Assembly (NCBI GenBank): GCA_002395405.1
Contig: DGWX01000001.1
Coordinates: forward strand, 9,711 to 52,847
Origin: Christensenella sp. UBA4247
GTDB taxonomy: Bacteria; Bacillota; Clostridia; Christensenellales; CAG-1252
DNA: 43,137 nt
Direction of reading: 5' to 3'
Below, in pieces: positions 7,784 to 16,130 of this stretch. Numbering within the stretch: position 1 is the first letter of the stretch; each line of letters begins with the position of its first letter. The notes beneath the pieces were generated by a model. The model worked only from the letters and a program-made list of their open reading frames with translations. It was not told the origin of the DNA and did not search any database. The translations under genes and the position numbers were made by a program.

Positions 7784-8515
7784 ATGAGAAATTGGCAGCA
7801 AGAAAAGGAAAAGAGAGTCGCTTTTATTCGCAAAATGCTGGAAAAGAGCGGTGCGAAAGGCGTCGTTTTCGGCAATAGCGGCGGCAAAGACAGCGCGCTC
7901 GTCGCGGCGCTTTGTTCGGCGGCAACGGAAAACGTGCTCGGCGTGATGATGCCTTGCGCTTCCAAACGCAATTTCGGAGAGGATCTCGAAGACGCAAAGA
8001 AGGTTGCGGAAAAATACGGCGTTCCTTCCCTCGTCGTGGACTTGACCGAGGTTCGCGCTTCGCTTCTCTCCGCCATCGGGATCCCTCTTCAAAAGAATGC
8101 GGCGATCTCCAATATCGCGCCCCGCTTGCGCATGACCACGTTATACGCCATCGGCGCGGAAAAAGGCTATCTCGTTGCGGGAACGGGGAATAAGAGCGAG
8201 CGATATATGGGATACTTTACGAAATTCGGAGACGGCGGTTGCGATTTTAACCCCATCGCCGATCTGACTGCGGGCGAGATCTTCGATTTTTTGTCTTTCC
8301 TCGGCGCGCCCGAACACGTGATCCGAAAGGCGCCCTCGGCAGGGCTTTTCGAAGGGCAAACGGATGAAACGGAAATGGGCGTGACTTACAAGGAGATCGA
8401 CGGCTATCTCGCGGGAGAAAAGGTTTCGGCAGAGGCGGAATCCATCATCAAACGGTATCACGCCGCGAGCTTGCATAAAATGACGATGCCCGCCGTTTAC
8501 GAAGAAGAGGATTGA
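7784..8515 (+). CDS. nadE: NAD(+) synthetase, ammonia-dependent
   Basis: Converts deamido-NAD to NAD with ATP and ammonia. The 243 residues contain only the synthetase domain with no glutaminase domain, so free NH3 should be the nitrogen donor. The PP-loop SGGKDS is at 32-37, GTGNKSE lies in the middle, and KAPSAGLFEGQTDETEMGVTY is the characteristic C-terminal substrate-binding segment. A strong SD (GGAGGGG) precedes ATG 7784. trmL follows after 6 bp, so the two are probably cotranscribed. Confidence 0.94.
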   Translation: MRNWQQEKEKRVAFIRKMLEKSGAKGVVFGNSGGKDSALVAALCSAATENVLGVMMPCASKRNFGEDLEDAKKVAEKYGVPSLVVDLTEVRASLLSAIGIPLQKNAAISNIAPRLRMTTLYAIGAEKGYLVAGTGNKSERYMGYFTKFGDGGCDFNPIADLTAGEIFDFLSFLGAPEHVIRKAPSAGLFEGQTDETEMGVTYKEIDGYLAGEKVSAEAESIIKRYHAASLHKMTMPAVYEEED

Positions 8516-8521
8516 TCCGAT

Positions 8522-9022
8522 ATGTTTAACGTCGTTTTGATAGAGCCGGAAATTCCGCAAAATACGGGCAATATCGCGCGAACCTGCGCCGCCACGAACA
8601 CCCGATTGCACCTGATCAAGCCGCTCGGCTTTTCGCTGGACGAGAGATCCGTTCGCCGCGCCGGGCTGGACTATTGGGACAAAGTTTCCGTTACGGTGTA
8701 CGAATCGCTCGCGGATTTTTACGAAAAAACGAAAGCCGCCGTTTCTTCGGGCGCAAAAATGTATTACGCGTCCACCAAAGGCAAGATCGTTTATTCGGAC
8801 GTTTCGTATCGAGACGGCGATTTTCTTCTTTTCGGGAAAGAAACGAAAGGGATCGACGAAAAAGTGCTCTATGAGAATTACGACAGGACCGTTCGCATTC
8901 CGATGTGGGGCGAACTTCGTTCTTTGAATCTTTCGAACAGCGTTGCGATCGCGCTGTACGAAGCGCTTCGCCAAAACGGATTTCCCCTCTTTACGACGGA
9001 AGGCAAGCTCCGTAACTATTAG
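8522..9022 (+). CDS. trmL: tRNA (cytidine/uridine-34-2'-O)-methyltransferase
   Basis: A 166-residue SPOUT enzyme that 2'-O-methylates the wobble base of certain leucine tRNAs using S-adenosylmethionine. The start FNVVLIEPEIPQNTGNIART is diagnostic of TrmL/YibK. The SPOUT knot is visible in LFGKETKGID and IPMWGELRSLNLSNSVAIALYE near the C-terminus, and the length is typical. GAGGA overlapping the end of nadE serves as SD. A terminator follows at 9031-9054. Confidence 0.94.
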   Translation: MFNVVLIEPEIPQNTGNIARTCAATNTRLHLIKPLGFSLDERSVRRAGLDYWDKVSVTVYESLADFYEKTKAAVSSGAKMYYASTKGKIVYSDVSYRDGDFLLFGKETKGIDEKVLYENYDRTVRIPMWGELRSLNLSNSVAIALYEALRQNGFPLFTTEGKLRNY

Positions 9023-9030
9023 CCGCAAGG

Positions 9031-9054
9031 CGAGGGTATTTCTCCTCGTTTTTT
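9031..9054 (+). terminator. Rho-independent terminator after trmL
   Basis: CGAGG (9031-9035) pairs with CCTCG (9044-9048) and is followed by six T. Confidence 0.7.
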
Positions 9055-9087
9055 CGAATAAAACGAAAAATATTTTGCTTAGACCTG

Positions 9088-9116
9088 TTGAAAAGCAAAA
9101 TCGCCTGTGCTATAAT
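9088..9116 (+). promoter_or_regulatory. Promoter of the ferredoxin gene
   Basis: TTGAAA (9088-9093), a 17 bp spacer and TATAAT (9111-9116). The predicted leader is about 45 nt with an AAGGAG SD. Confidence 0.82.
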
Positions 9117-9167
9117 AACAAAGGATTACGAGACCTTTCGTAAAATAAAGATAAGGAGATAAAAACT

Positions 9168-9338
9168 ATGCCCAGAGTTATCAGTGACGAATGTATTATG
9201 TGCGGCGCTTGCAGCGCAACTTGCCCGGTCAGCGCGATCGCGGAAGGCGACAGCAAGTATATCATTGACAAAGAGCAGTGCATCGACTGCGGCGCTTGCG
9301 AAGCGGGTTGCCCGGTCAGCGCGATCTCGGAGGAATAA
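9168..9338 (+). CDS. 2x[4Fe-4S] ferredoxin, 56 aa
   Basis: A small electron carrier of the clostridial type. The 56 residues contain two CxxCxxCxxxCP cluster motifs (CIMCGACSATCP and CIDCGACEAGCP) in the usual pseudo-twofold arrangement, each followed by VSAI. AAGGAG lies 9 nt before ATG 9168. The gene has its own strong promoter and is followed by two terminators, so it is monocistronic. Likely partners are pyruvate:ferredoxin oxidoreductase or hydrogenase, which are not in this window. Confidence 0.96.
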   Translation: MPRVISDECIMCGACSATCPVSAIAEGDSKYIIDKEQCIDCGACEAGCPVSAISEE

Positions 9339-9349
9339 AAAGCGTTTAG

Positions 9350-9375
9350 CCACCGACCTTCCGGTCGGTGGTTTT
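9350..9375 (+). terminator. Terminator of the ferredoxin gene
   Basis: A perfect 9 bp stem CCACCGACC/GGTCGGTGG (9350-9358 and 9363-9371) with TTCC loop, followed by four T. Confidence 0.82.
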
Positions 9376-9388
9376 ACGAAGCGGAAAG

Positions 9389-9415
9389 AAAGACTTGATC
9401 GAAAAGTCTTTTTTT
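9389..9415 (+). terminator. Second terminator-like hairpin before tilS
   Basis: AAAGACTT (9389-9396) pairs with AAGTCTTT (9404-9411), with T continuing to 9415. It lies 23 bp before the tilS ATG, so it may act as a back-up terminator or limit read-through into tilS. Confidence 0.6.
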
Positions 9416-9437
9416 AGGCATCGTCAAGGAGTCTGCA

Positions 9438-10736
9438 ATGCAAATCAACACGGCGTTATTTGAAAGAGGAGATAAGATCGGCGTCGCCGTTTCGGGCGGA
9501 AGGGACAGTATGAGCCTTCTGCATTATCTCTTGCAGGAAAAAAACAGTTTGATGATCAACGTCGTCGCGATCCACGTGGAACACGGGATCCGCGGCAAAG
9601 AAAGCTTGGACGATCAAGCCTTCGTTCTCGACTATTGCTCGAAGAACGACGTTCCCGTTTGCTATACGAAGGTGGACGTTCCTTCTTACGCGAAGGAGCA
9701 TTTGATCGGGCTCGAACAAGCCGCGCGCGAACTCAGATATAAGTATTTCGACGAGCTTTTGCGCAAAGGCGTCGTGGACAAGATCGCGACCGCCCACCAG
9801 CTGGACGATCAATGCGAAACGGTTTTGATGCGCATCTTCCGCGGAACGGGCGTAAAAGGCCTCGAAGGCATTCCGAGCGCTCGCAGCGGCAGGTATATCC
9901 GTCCGATGCTGTCTCTGTCTCGCGCGGAAATAGCGGAGTACGCCGAAGCGAACGCCGTGCCGCACGTTGAGGACAGCACGAACTATAATCTCGAATACAC
10001 TCGGAACTTCATTCGCCACGAGGTGTTTCCCGTCGTGGAAAAGATGTTTCCGCAATATAGAAAAAGCATCGAAAGGCTGACCGGCGCCGCCAAAGAGGCG
10101 ATCTCGTTTATGGACAGCGTCGCCGTACCTTACGAGGTGGACGATAAGTCGAGGATCGTTTTTTCGGTCGAAGCCTTGAATGAAGCGCACCCCGCTCTCG
10201 TTCGTCACAGCATTCGAAAAGCGATGATCGAGCAGGGCTTTGCCCTCGATTTCGAACAATGCAACTTGCTGGACGTCCTCTCTCTTCTCAATAAAGAAAC
10301 GGGAAAGGAAGTCAGCTTATCGCAAGGTCTGATCGCCTTGAAGGCTCCGGGCCATCTCGTCATTATGCGCGCGGTGGAGAGCGAGCCGTACGAGATCCCC
10401 TTTCATGAGGGCGAGATCTCCCTTCCGGACGGGCGTACGCTCGTCGTCGGAGAGTATCACGGCGTGGGGCTTCGCTTCGATCCGAAGAAGATCCCGGAAG
10501 GCAGCGTGATCCGCAATCGCCGCGAGGGAGACGTGTTTACGACCTTCGGCGGTTTTACAAAATCCCTCGGAAATTATCTGACGAATATCAAATATCCGAG
10601 CCGTGACAGAGACGAATTGCCCTTGATCGCGTGCGGAAAAGAAGTTTTCGTGATCTGCGGCGTGGAGATCTCCCAAAAAGTAAAGGTGGACGAAGAAACG
10701 GAAGACGTTTATACCGTAAAAGTCGTCAGCGGCTGA
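9438..10736 (+). CDS. tilS: tRNA(Ile)-lysidine synthase
   Basis: Ligates lysine to C34 of tRNA-Ile(CAU), using ATP, so that the tRNA reads AUA. The 432 residues have the normal TilS order: an N-terminal PP-loop ATPase domain with SGGRDS at 19-24 (glycine/lysine is more usual at the fourth position), AIHVEHGIRGKES, AHQLDDQCETVLMRIFRGTG and the EDSTNYNLEYTRNFIRH segment, then the substrate-binding and C-terminal domains ending IRNRREGDVFTTFGGFTKSLGNYLTN. AAGGAG precedes ATG 9438. The cca gene starts 1 bp after its stop, giving a tRNA-maturation operon. Confidence 0.95.
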   Translation: MQINTALFERGDKIGVAVSGGRDSMSLLHYLLQEKNSLMINVVAIHVEHGIRGKESLDDQAFVLDYCSKNDVPVCYTKVDVPSYAKEHLIGLEQAARELRYKYFDELLRKGVVDKIATAHQLDDQCETVLMRIFRGTGVKGLEGIPSARSGRYIRPMLSLSRAEIAEYAEANAVPHVEDSTNYNLEYTRNFIRHEVFPVVEKMFPQYRKSIERLTGAAKEAISFMDSVAVPYEVDDKSRIVFSVEALNEAHPALVRHSIRKAMIEQGFALDFEQCNLLDVLSLLNKETGKEVSLSQGLIALKAPGHLVIMRAVESEPYEIPFHEGEISLPDGRTLVVGEYHGVGLRFDPKKIPEGSVIRNRREGDVFTTFGGFTKSLGNYLTNIKYPSRDRDELPLIACGKEVFVICGVEISQKVKVDEETEDVYTVKVVSG

Positions 10737-10737
10737 T

Positions 10738-12084
10738 ATGCGCCTATTGGAAGTATTGAAACAAAAAGCGGGCGACGATCTGTATCTAGTCGGAGGCGCG
10801 GTTCGAGACGAGCTTTTGTCTTATCCGATCTCCGATCTGGACGTCGCAGGCCCATTTGCCCCCGAACAACTCGAAGAAAAGCTCGGGGGGCTTTTTACTT
10901 TTAAGGACGTCAATCCGCGCATCGGAACGGTCAAAATTACTTTGGATGCGGAAAATTGCGAGTACACCCGTTTTCGGAAGGACAGTTATCCCTTGCTCTC
11001 GGGGCGGCATCGCCCGGACGGCGTCAGCTTCGTACAAACTTTGGAAGAGGACGCGTTCCGCCGCGATTTTACGATCAACGCGCTGTATAAGAGATTATCA
11101 GACGGGCGGATTTTCGATCCTACGGGCGGGCTGGACGACTTAAAGCGGAAGCGCATTCGAACGACGCGCGCTCCCGAGGAAGTCTTCTCGGAAGACGGGC
11201 TTCGCTTGCTTCGCCTCGTTCGTTTCGCCGCGTCGCTCGGCTTCGAGATCGAGGAGAAAACGATGGCGGCGGCGAAAAAATACGCGCCCCTTCTGGCGGA
11301 TATTTCTCCCGAACGCATACGCGAAGAGTTTATGAAGATCCTGACGGCGGACAAGCGCTACGGCGTAAAAGACGCGGTTTTTCGCGGCTTGGAAATGCTT
11401 CGGGAGATCGGGTTGTACGAGTTCTTTTTGCCCGAACTTCTCGAAGGGATCGGCGTTACGCAAAATTCGAAATATCATCGATACGACGTGTATTATCATA
11501 CGCTCTATACCTGCCAAGCGGCGCCTCCGGAGCTTCGCCTTGCCGCGCTTTTACACGATATCGCAAAACCCCTTTGCGTAAGGCGGGACGGAAATATGTA
11601 TCTTCATTCCGCGGAAAGCGCCGTCATGGCGGAAACGATCATGCGGCGATTGCGGTTTTCCAAAAAGGAGATCGAGAGAGTATGCGAGCTCGTTCGCCGA
11701 CATATGTTCGATTTTAACGGGGAAGCGAGCGAGAATAAAAAACGCCAATTCGTTTTGCAAGAATGGGATCTCCTCGAAGAGATCGTTGCTTTGAAACACG
11801 CGGACAGCGTCGGAACGGGGTGTTTTACCGAAAACGGATTTGCGACCCGTCTTCTCGAAATCAAAAAAGAAATGAAAGAGGAAGGCGTTTTCGTCAGCGT
11901 TAAGCAACTTCCCGTCAAAGGGATCGACCTCGTTCGACTCGGCGTAGAAGAGGAGATACGCGCGGATATATTGAAAACGCTGCTCGAACGGCAAGCCGTT
12001 CGAGGCGCCAAAAGAGACAAGGAAAGCTTGCTTTCCGAAACCGAACGAATTCGAAAAGAGATCCTTAGGAGAAACGAAAAATGA
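10738..12084 (+). CDS. cca: CCA tRNA nucleotidyltransferase with HD domain
   Basis: Adds or repairs the 3' CCA end of tRNAs. The 448 residues start with the class II nucleotidyltransferase head (LYLVGGAVRDELLSYPISDLDVAG, where DLD supplies the metal-binding aspartates). The flexible loop and RRDFTINALYK motif follow, then EDGLRLLRLVRFAASLGFEIE. A C-terminal HD domain (LRLAALLHDIAKP...) may carry phosphatase or phosphodiesterase activity. Whether it adds CCA alone or only A cannot be decided by eye. It overlaps rmuC by 4 bp (ATGA), implying translational coupling. Confidence 0.92.
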   Translation: MRLLEVLKQKAGDDLYLVGGAVRDELLSYPISDLDVAGPFAPEQLEEKLGGLFTFKDVNPRIGTVKITLDAENCEYTRFRKDSYPLLSGRHRPDGVSFVQTLEEDAFRRDFTINALYKRLSDGRIFDPTGGLDDLKRKRIRTTRAPEEVFSEDGLRLLRLVRFAASLGFEIEEKTMAAAKKYAPLLADISPERIREEFMKILTADKRYGVKDAVFRGLEMLREIGLYEFFLPELLEGIGVTQNSKYHRYDVYYHTLYTCQAAPPELRLAALLHDIAKPLCVRRDGNMYLHSAESAVMAETIMRRLRFSKKEIERVCELVRRHMFDFNGEASENKKRQFVLQEWDLLEEIVALKHADSVGTGCFTENGFATRLLEIKKEMKEEGVFVSVKQLPVKGIDLVRLGVEEEIRADILKTLLERQAVRGAKRDKESLLSETERIRKEILRRNEK

Positions 12085-13328
12085 AAATTGCGATATTGAT
12101 CCTGCTTGCCGTTATTTTGATCCTGCTCCTTTGCTTGCTTTTCCTGATCCTTAAAAGATCGGGCGGCGGCGCGAGCGCGCGCGAAGTCGAGGACATCGTA
12201 AGGCGAGAAGGCGATTACCAATTGAAAAGCGTTCAAAATTCGATCAGCGGCGTAAACGGCGCAACGATGAACGCGGTCAAAATGGTCTCGGAGGCGCAGG
12301 GAACGAGTACCGAAGCGTTTATGCGCCATATCTCGGAAAACGCCGCCCTTGCGGACAAGCGCCAACAGGAGTTTATGGCGAACGTCGAAATGCGGCTCGA
12401 AAATATGCGAACGAGCCTTGTAAGGACGCTTGCGGACGTCAGACAGGAGAACGCGGCGCAGCTTGACAAAATGCGCGAAGTCGTGGAAGAAAAAATGCAG
12501 TCCACCTTGACCGAGCGGCTGAACGCTTCTTTCGCGCTGATCAACGAACAGCTCGATAAAGTGCGCGAAGGGCTCGGAGAAATGCGGAATCTGACGGACG
12601 GCGTAACCGATCTCAAAAAAGTTCTCGGCGGCGTAAAAACGCGCGGCGTTTGGGGCGAAGTTTCCCTCGGATCGCTGATCGAGGAAGTTCTCGTAAAAGA
12701 ACAGTACCTCGTAAACGCGCAGATCGGGAATAAGAGAGAAGCGGTGGAATACGCCGTTGTTTTGCCCGGCAAGGGAGAAGAAAAAGTTTTGCTCCCGATC
12801 GACGCCAAATTCCCCCTCGAAGATTACCAGCGCCTTGCGGACGCTTCGGAAACGGGGGATAAAGATCTCGTTGTCGCGATGGGAAACGCGCTCGAACGCC
12901 GCATCAAAGAAGAAGCGAAAACCATTGCGGAAAAGTACGTCAAACCGCCCGAGACGACGGATTTCGCCGTTATGTATCTTCCCATCGAAGGGCTGTATTC
13001 CGAAGTTACGAAAAGGCAAGGGCTTATGGAGTTCGTCCATAATAAATACCGCGTTTTGATTACGGGACCCACGACGCTCGCCGCTCTTTTGAATAGTTTA
13101 CAGGTCGGATTCAAAACGCTTGCGATCCAAAAACGCAGTCGCGAGATTTGGAAACTTTTATCTTCGTTCAAAACGGAGTTCGCTCGTTTTTCCGAGTTGA
13201 TCGACGCAACGCAAAAGCAGATCGAGCGGGCGGCGGGCGGCTTGCAGACTGCGTCCGAAAGATCTCTTTCGATCCAAAAAAAGCTTTCGAAGGTCGAGCT
13301 TATCGAAGAGCCGTCGGACGAGGCTTAA
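12081..13328 (+). CDS. rmuC: RmuC-family protein (membrane-anchored, nuclease-fold)
   Basis: The RmuC family has a restriction-endonuclease-like fold and limits recombination at inverted repeats in E. coli; the mechanism is not settled. In these 415 residues, positions 3-24 are a transmembrane anchor and about 35-185 are coiled coil. The conserved RmuC core then follows: GGVKTRGVWGEVSLGSLIEE, LPIDAKFPLEDY (DAK-type catalytic-site residues) and YLPIEGLYSEV, then VLITGPTTLAALLNSL. It is coupled to cca by a 4 bp overlap, an association with tRNA genes I cannot explain functionally. Confidence 0.92.
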   Translation: MKIAILILLAVILILLLCLLFLILKRSGGGASAREVEDIVRREGDYQLKSVQNSISGVNGATMNAVKMVSEAQGTSTEAFMRHISENAALADKRQQEFMANVEMRLENMRTSLVRTLADVRQENAAQLDKMREVVEEKMQSTLTERLNASFALINEQLDKVREGLGEMRNLTDGVTDLKKVLGGVKTRGVWGEVSLGSLIEEVLVKEQYLVNAQIGNKREAVEYAVVLPGKGEEKVLLPIDAKFPLEDYQRLADASETGDKDLVVAMGNALERRIKEEAKTIAEKYVKPPETTDFAVMYLPIEGLYSEVTKRQGLMEFVHNKYRVLITGPTTLAALLNSLQVGFKTLAIQKRSREIWKLLSSFKTEFARFSELIDATQKQIERAAGGLQTASERSLSIQKKLSKVELIEEPSDEA

Positions 13329-13337
13329 AGCGAGGGC

Positions 13338-13367
13338 TTGCACTTTGCGCGCGCGGCGTGTTATAAT
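13338..13367 (+). promoter_or_regulatory. Promoter of the two-component / PHP operon
   Basis: TTGCAC (13338-13343), 18 bp spacer, TATAAT (13362-13367). Only six bases (ACAAAA) separate the -10 box from ATG 13374, so the transcript would start at or next to the start codon. Confidence 0.72.
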
Positions 13368-13373
13368 ACAAAA

Positions 13374-14726
13374 ATGAGCATAAAAAAGAAACTTCTCTTG
13401 ACGAACGTTTTGATATTCGCCGTTATGGTCGTCCTTGCCCTCGGGTATAACCTTTTTGCGACCGCGCTGAAGGATAAATTCTCGATTATGGATACGACGT
13501 CGGACGAGATCGAGCAGGTTTCCTTGGTTCTGACGGACGGTTCGCTAGACGAGAAGGCGAAGGCGGATAACCTTTCGCAGCTCGGGTTCAAACTCTCAAC
13601 GTACGACCAAGCGGGAACGCTCGTTACCGAGTACGGTTACGAGCTGAAAGGCTATACCTTTACCAGCGTTTCTTCCACGCCGAAAATCGTTATTTTCTCA
13701 AACAAAGTCGTTTTGGAATCCAAGATCGGCGCAAAGTATTACGCGGCGGTCAAGATCTCTTCCAGAGAAAAGCGGTTTAATTATATAAACAGCCTCGCGA
13801 TCGCGATCATGATCGCGGTGTGCGGCGCGGCGGTGTTCTTCGCTTGCTATTATCAGTATAAAACGATCTTCCCTCCGCTCCAAATTCTGCGCGGCGGCTT
13901 GAAACAGGTCGCGGCGGGAAATTATTCCTATCAACTGCGCGGCGGAAAGAGAGACGAGATCGGGTCGGTCATCGGCGAATTCGAGATGATGCGGCAAAAA
14001 CTGGCCGATCTCGATCGTCAAAAGTCCGAATTCGATCGCCAAAGAGGAGAGATCATCGCGGGCATATCTCACGATCTCAAAACGCCTCTTACCACCATTC
14101 AGGGCTATACGAAGGGCCTAATGGACGGCGTTGCGAATACGCCTGCGAAAACCGAGCGCTATCTCAAAACCATTTACGAAACGACCCTGACGATGAATTC
14201 CCTCGTCAATCAGCTGAACGAATTCGCGAAGATGGATATCGACACGATCGAGTACAGCTTTATGGAGCGCGATCTCGTTAAACTGATCCAGGATTTCGCG
14301 GCGATCCACGTTCCGATTTACGCCACGAAAGGGTTGCGCGTCGTAACGGATTTCCCGAAGGAGCCGGTTGAAGCGGATATCGATAAAGAGCAATTTTTGC
14401 GCGTGATCCAAAACATTTTGGATAACAGCGTAAAATATAAAACCAAGCCCGAGGGCGAAGCGCGGATCAAGGTGTACTCGGAAGACTGTCAAGCCGTTCT
14501 TGAAATTCAAGACGACGGGCCGGGCGTTTCGCCGCACGAGATCGAGTACATTTTCGAAAGTTATTACCGCGGCGACCCCTCCCGAACCAATCCCACCACG
14601 GGCAGCGGGCTGGGCTTATCGATCGTAAAAACCGTTATTACGGCGCACGGCGGAACCGTTCGCGCCGAAAATGACGGCGGGCTGAAAATCATTATCAAAA
14701 TCCCCCAAAGGAGGAAAAGAAATTGA
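13374..14726 (+). CDS. Membrane sensor histidine kinase
   Basis: A 450-residue two-component sensor. TM1 is at about 7-29, an extracytoplasmic sensing region spans about 30-137, and TM2 is at about 138-160. A HAMP linker leads to a HisKA domain with ISHDLKTPLT (phosphorylated His233), and an HATPase_c domain carries the N box (NILDNSVKY), DDGPGVSPHEIEYIF and GSGLGLSIVK. The signal is unknown. I chose ATG 13374 because the in-frame TTG at 13338 is the -35 box. No SD is present, so the mRNA is probably leaderless. It overlaps its response regulator by 4 bp, and the kinase comes first, the reverse of the common order. Confidence 0.9.
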   Translation: MSIKKKLLLTNVLIFAVMVVLALGYNLFATALKDKFSIMDTTSDEIEQVSLVLTDGSLDEKAKADNLSQLGFKLSTYDQAGTLVTEYGYELKGYTFTSVSSTPKIVIFSNKVVLESKIGAKYYAAVKISSREKRFNYINSLAIAIMIAVCGAAVFFACYYQYKTIFPPLQILRGGLKQVAAGNYSYQLRGGKRDEIGSVIGEFEMMRQKLADLDRQKSEFDRQRGEIIAGISHDLKTPLTTIQGYTKGLMDGVANTPAKTERYLKTIYETTLTMNSLVNQLNEFAKMDIDTIEYSFMERDLVKLIQDFAAIHVPIYATKGLRVVTDFPKEPVEADIDKEQFLRVIQNILDNSVKYKTKPEGEARIKVYSEDCQAVLEIQDDGPGVSPHEIEYIFESYYRGDPSRTNPTTGSGLGLSIVKTVITAHGGTVRAENDGGLKIIIKIPQRRKRN

Positions 14727-15409
14727 GAAGGATCTTAATCGTTGAGGACGAGAAGAACATTGCCGAGATCGAGCGCGACTATTTGGAGCTGGACGGCTTC
14801 GAGGTTGCGATCGAGCATAACGGCGCCGTCGGTTGCGACAGGGCGATCAAGGAGGATTTCGACCTCGTGATCCTCGATATTATGCTTCCCGATATGGACG
14901 GCTTTGAAATTTGCCGCGCTTTGAGAAAGGAAAAAGACGTTCCCATTTTGATGGTGACGGCGAAAGTCGCGAGCATCGATAAAGTGCGCGGACTCGGCAT
15001 CGGCGCGGACGATTATATCGTAAAACCCTTCGATCCCGCGGAACTCGTTGCGCGCGTAAAAGCGCATATCGCGAGATACGAGAGGATCAAAGGCAACGTA
15101 CAGGATAAAGGGGTGGATATCGAATATCGAGATCTCTCGATCAAGCCTTTGTCCCGCAGAGTCTTTTATAAGGGCGAAGAGGTGTTTTTGACCGCGAAGG
15201 AATTCGACCTTCTTTATTTCCTCGCAAGCAATCCGAACGTCGTTTTCCGCAAAGAAACCATTTTCGATAAGGTTTGGGGCGTGGATTCCTTCGGCGACGC
15301 GGGCACCGTCGTCGTCCACCTGACGCACATTCGCGATAAGATCCCGATGGATTATATCGAGACGGTCAGGGGCGTGGGATACAGGTTCAGCATGCAGCCC
15401 GAACAGTAA
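14723..15409 (+). CDS. OmpR/PhoB-family response regulator
   Basis: This 228-residue protein has a receiver domain with acidic residues E8-D9, phospho-acceptor D52 (LVILDIMLPDMDG), T79 and K101 (YIVKPFDP). A C-terminal winged helix follows (LTAKEFDLLYFLASNPNVVFRKE ending ETVRGVGYRF). It receives phosphate from the kinase encoded just upstream and binds DNA. The start is TTG 14723 within the TTGA overlap; AAAGGAGG upstream is the SD. The gene targets are unknown, but the PHP gene that overlaps its stop by one base is in the same transcript. Confidence 0.93.
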   Translation: MRRILIVEDEKNIAEIERDYLELDGFEVAIEHNGAVGCDRAIKEDFDLVILDIMLPDMDGFEICRALRKEKDVPILMVTAKVASIDKVRGLGIGADDYIVKPFDPAELVARVKAHIARYERIKGNVQDKGVDIEYRDLSIKPLSRRVFYKGEEVFLTAKEFDLLYFLASNPNVVFRKETIFDKVWGVDSFGDAGTVVVHLTHIRDKIPMDYIETVRGVGYRFSMQPEQ

Positions 15410-16128
15410 TGTTTACGGGAGATTATCATACCCATACTCGTTTCAGCGACGGAAAGGGGAGCGTTCTTGAAAACGCCCTTGCCGCAAACGCGGTCGGCTT
15501 AAAAGAGATCGCGATCACCGATCACGGATTCCGTATCCCCACGATGAGCTTTGGGAAGTTTCTGAAAGCGAAAAGGGAATGCCGCGAAGCGGAAAAAATG
15601 GCGGGCGTTCGCGTTTTGGCGGGCGTGGAAGCGAATTTGATCTCGGACGAAGGCGATCTGGACGTAAAAGAAGAGGAGCTGCCCGAAATCGAGTTCCTGA
15701 TCGCGGGGTTTCATAAATTCGCGATCCCGAAGAACGTCAGAACGTTTTTCGATACGTACGCCGTAACCTATTTTAACGGAGCGATCCGAACGGGGAAAAA
15801 GGCGATCGAGAGAAATACGCGCGCGCTCGTTCGCGCGATCGAAAGATACCCCTTAAACGCCGTCGCGCATCTCAACCACGCGATGAAGGTAAACGTTTTC
15901 GAAGTGGCGCAAGCCGCCGCGAAAAAGGGCGTTTTGATCGAACTCAACGCAAAGCACCTTTCCGATCTCGAAGGGGAATGGAATGCGCTTTTTCAAAGCG
16001 GCGCAAACTTTATTTTGAGTTCCGACGCGCATTCGCCTTTCGCCGTAGGGAAGATCGAAGGAGCATTGCAAAAGGCGCTTTCCGAGGGGATCCCCGCGGA
16101 AAGGATCGTAAATTATATCGGAGATTGA
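15409..16128 (+). CDS. PHP-domain phosphoesterase (YcdX/histidinol-phosphatase-like)
   Basis: The 239 residues form a polymerase-and-histidinol-phosphatase fold. Metal-binding motifs are visible: DYHTHTRFSDGKGS at the N-terminus, ITDHG, AGVEANL, a central AGFHKF and the C-terminal SSDAHSP. It is most like YcdX-type phosphatases rather than true HisK, and no histidine-biosynthesis genes are near. The ATG at 15409 shares its A with the TAA of the regulator gene, so the two are translationally coupled. The substrate is not known. Confidence 0.85.
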   Translation: MFTGDYHTHTRFSDGKGSVLENALAANAVGLKEIAITDHGFRIPTMSFGKFLKAKRECREAEKMAGVRVLAGVEANLISDEGDLDVKEEELPEIEFLIAGFHKFAIPKNVRTFFDTYAVTYFNGAIRTGKKAIERNTRALVRAIERYPLNAVAHLNHAMKVNVFEVAQAAAKKGVLIELNAKHLSDLEGEWNALFQSGANFILSSDAHSPFAVGKIEGALQKALSEGIPAERIVNYIGD

Positions 16129-16130
16129 CT

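Noticed and set aside
11604..13040. 478-codon minus-strand frame over cca and rmuC
   Set aside because: Overlaps two well supported genes; its translation is Arg/Phe-rich and unlike a folded protein.
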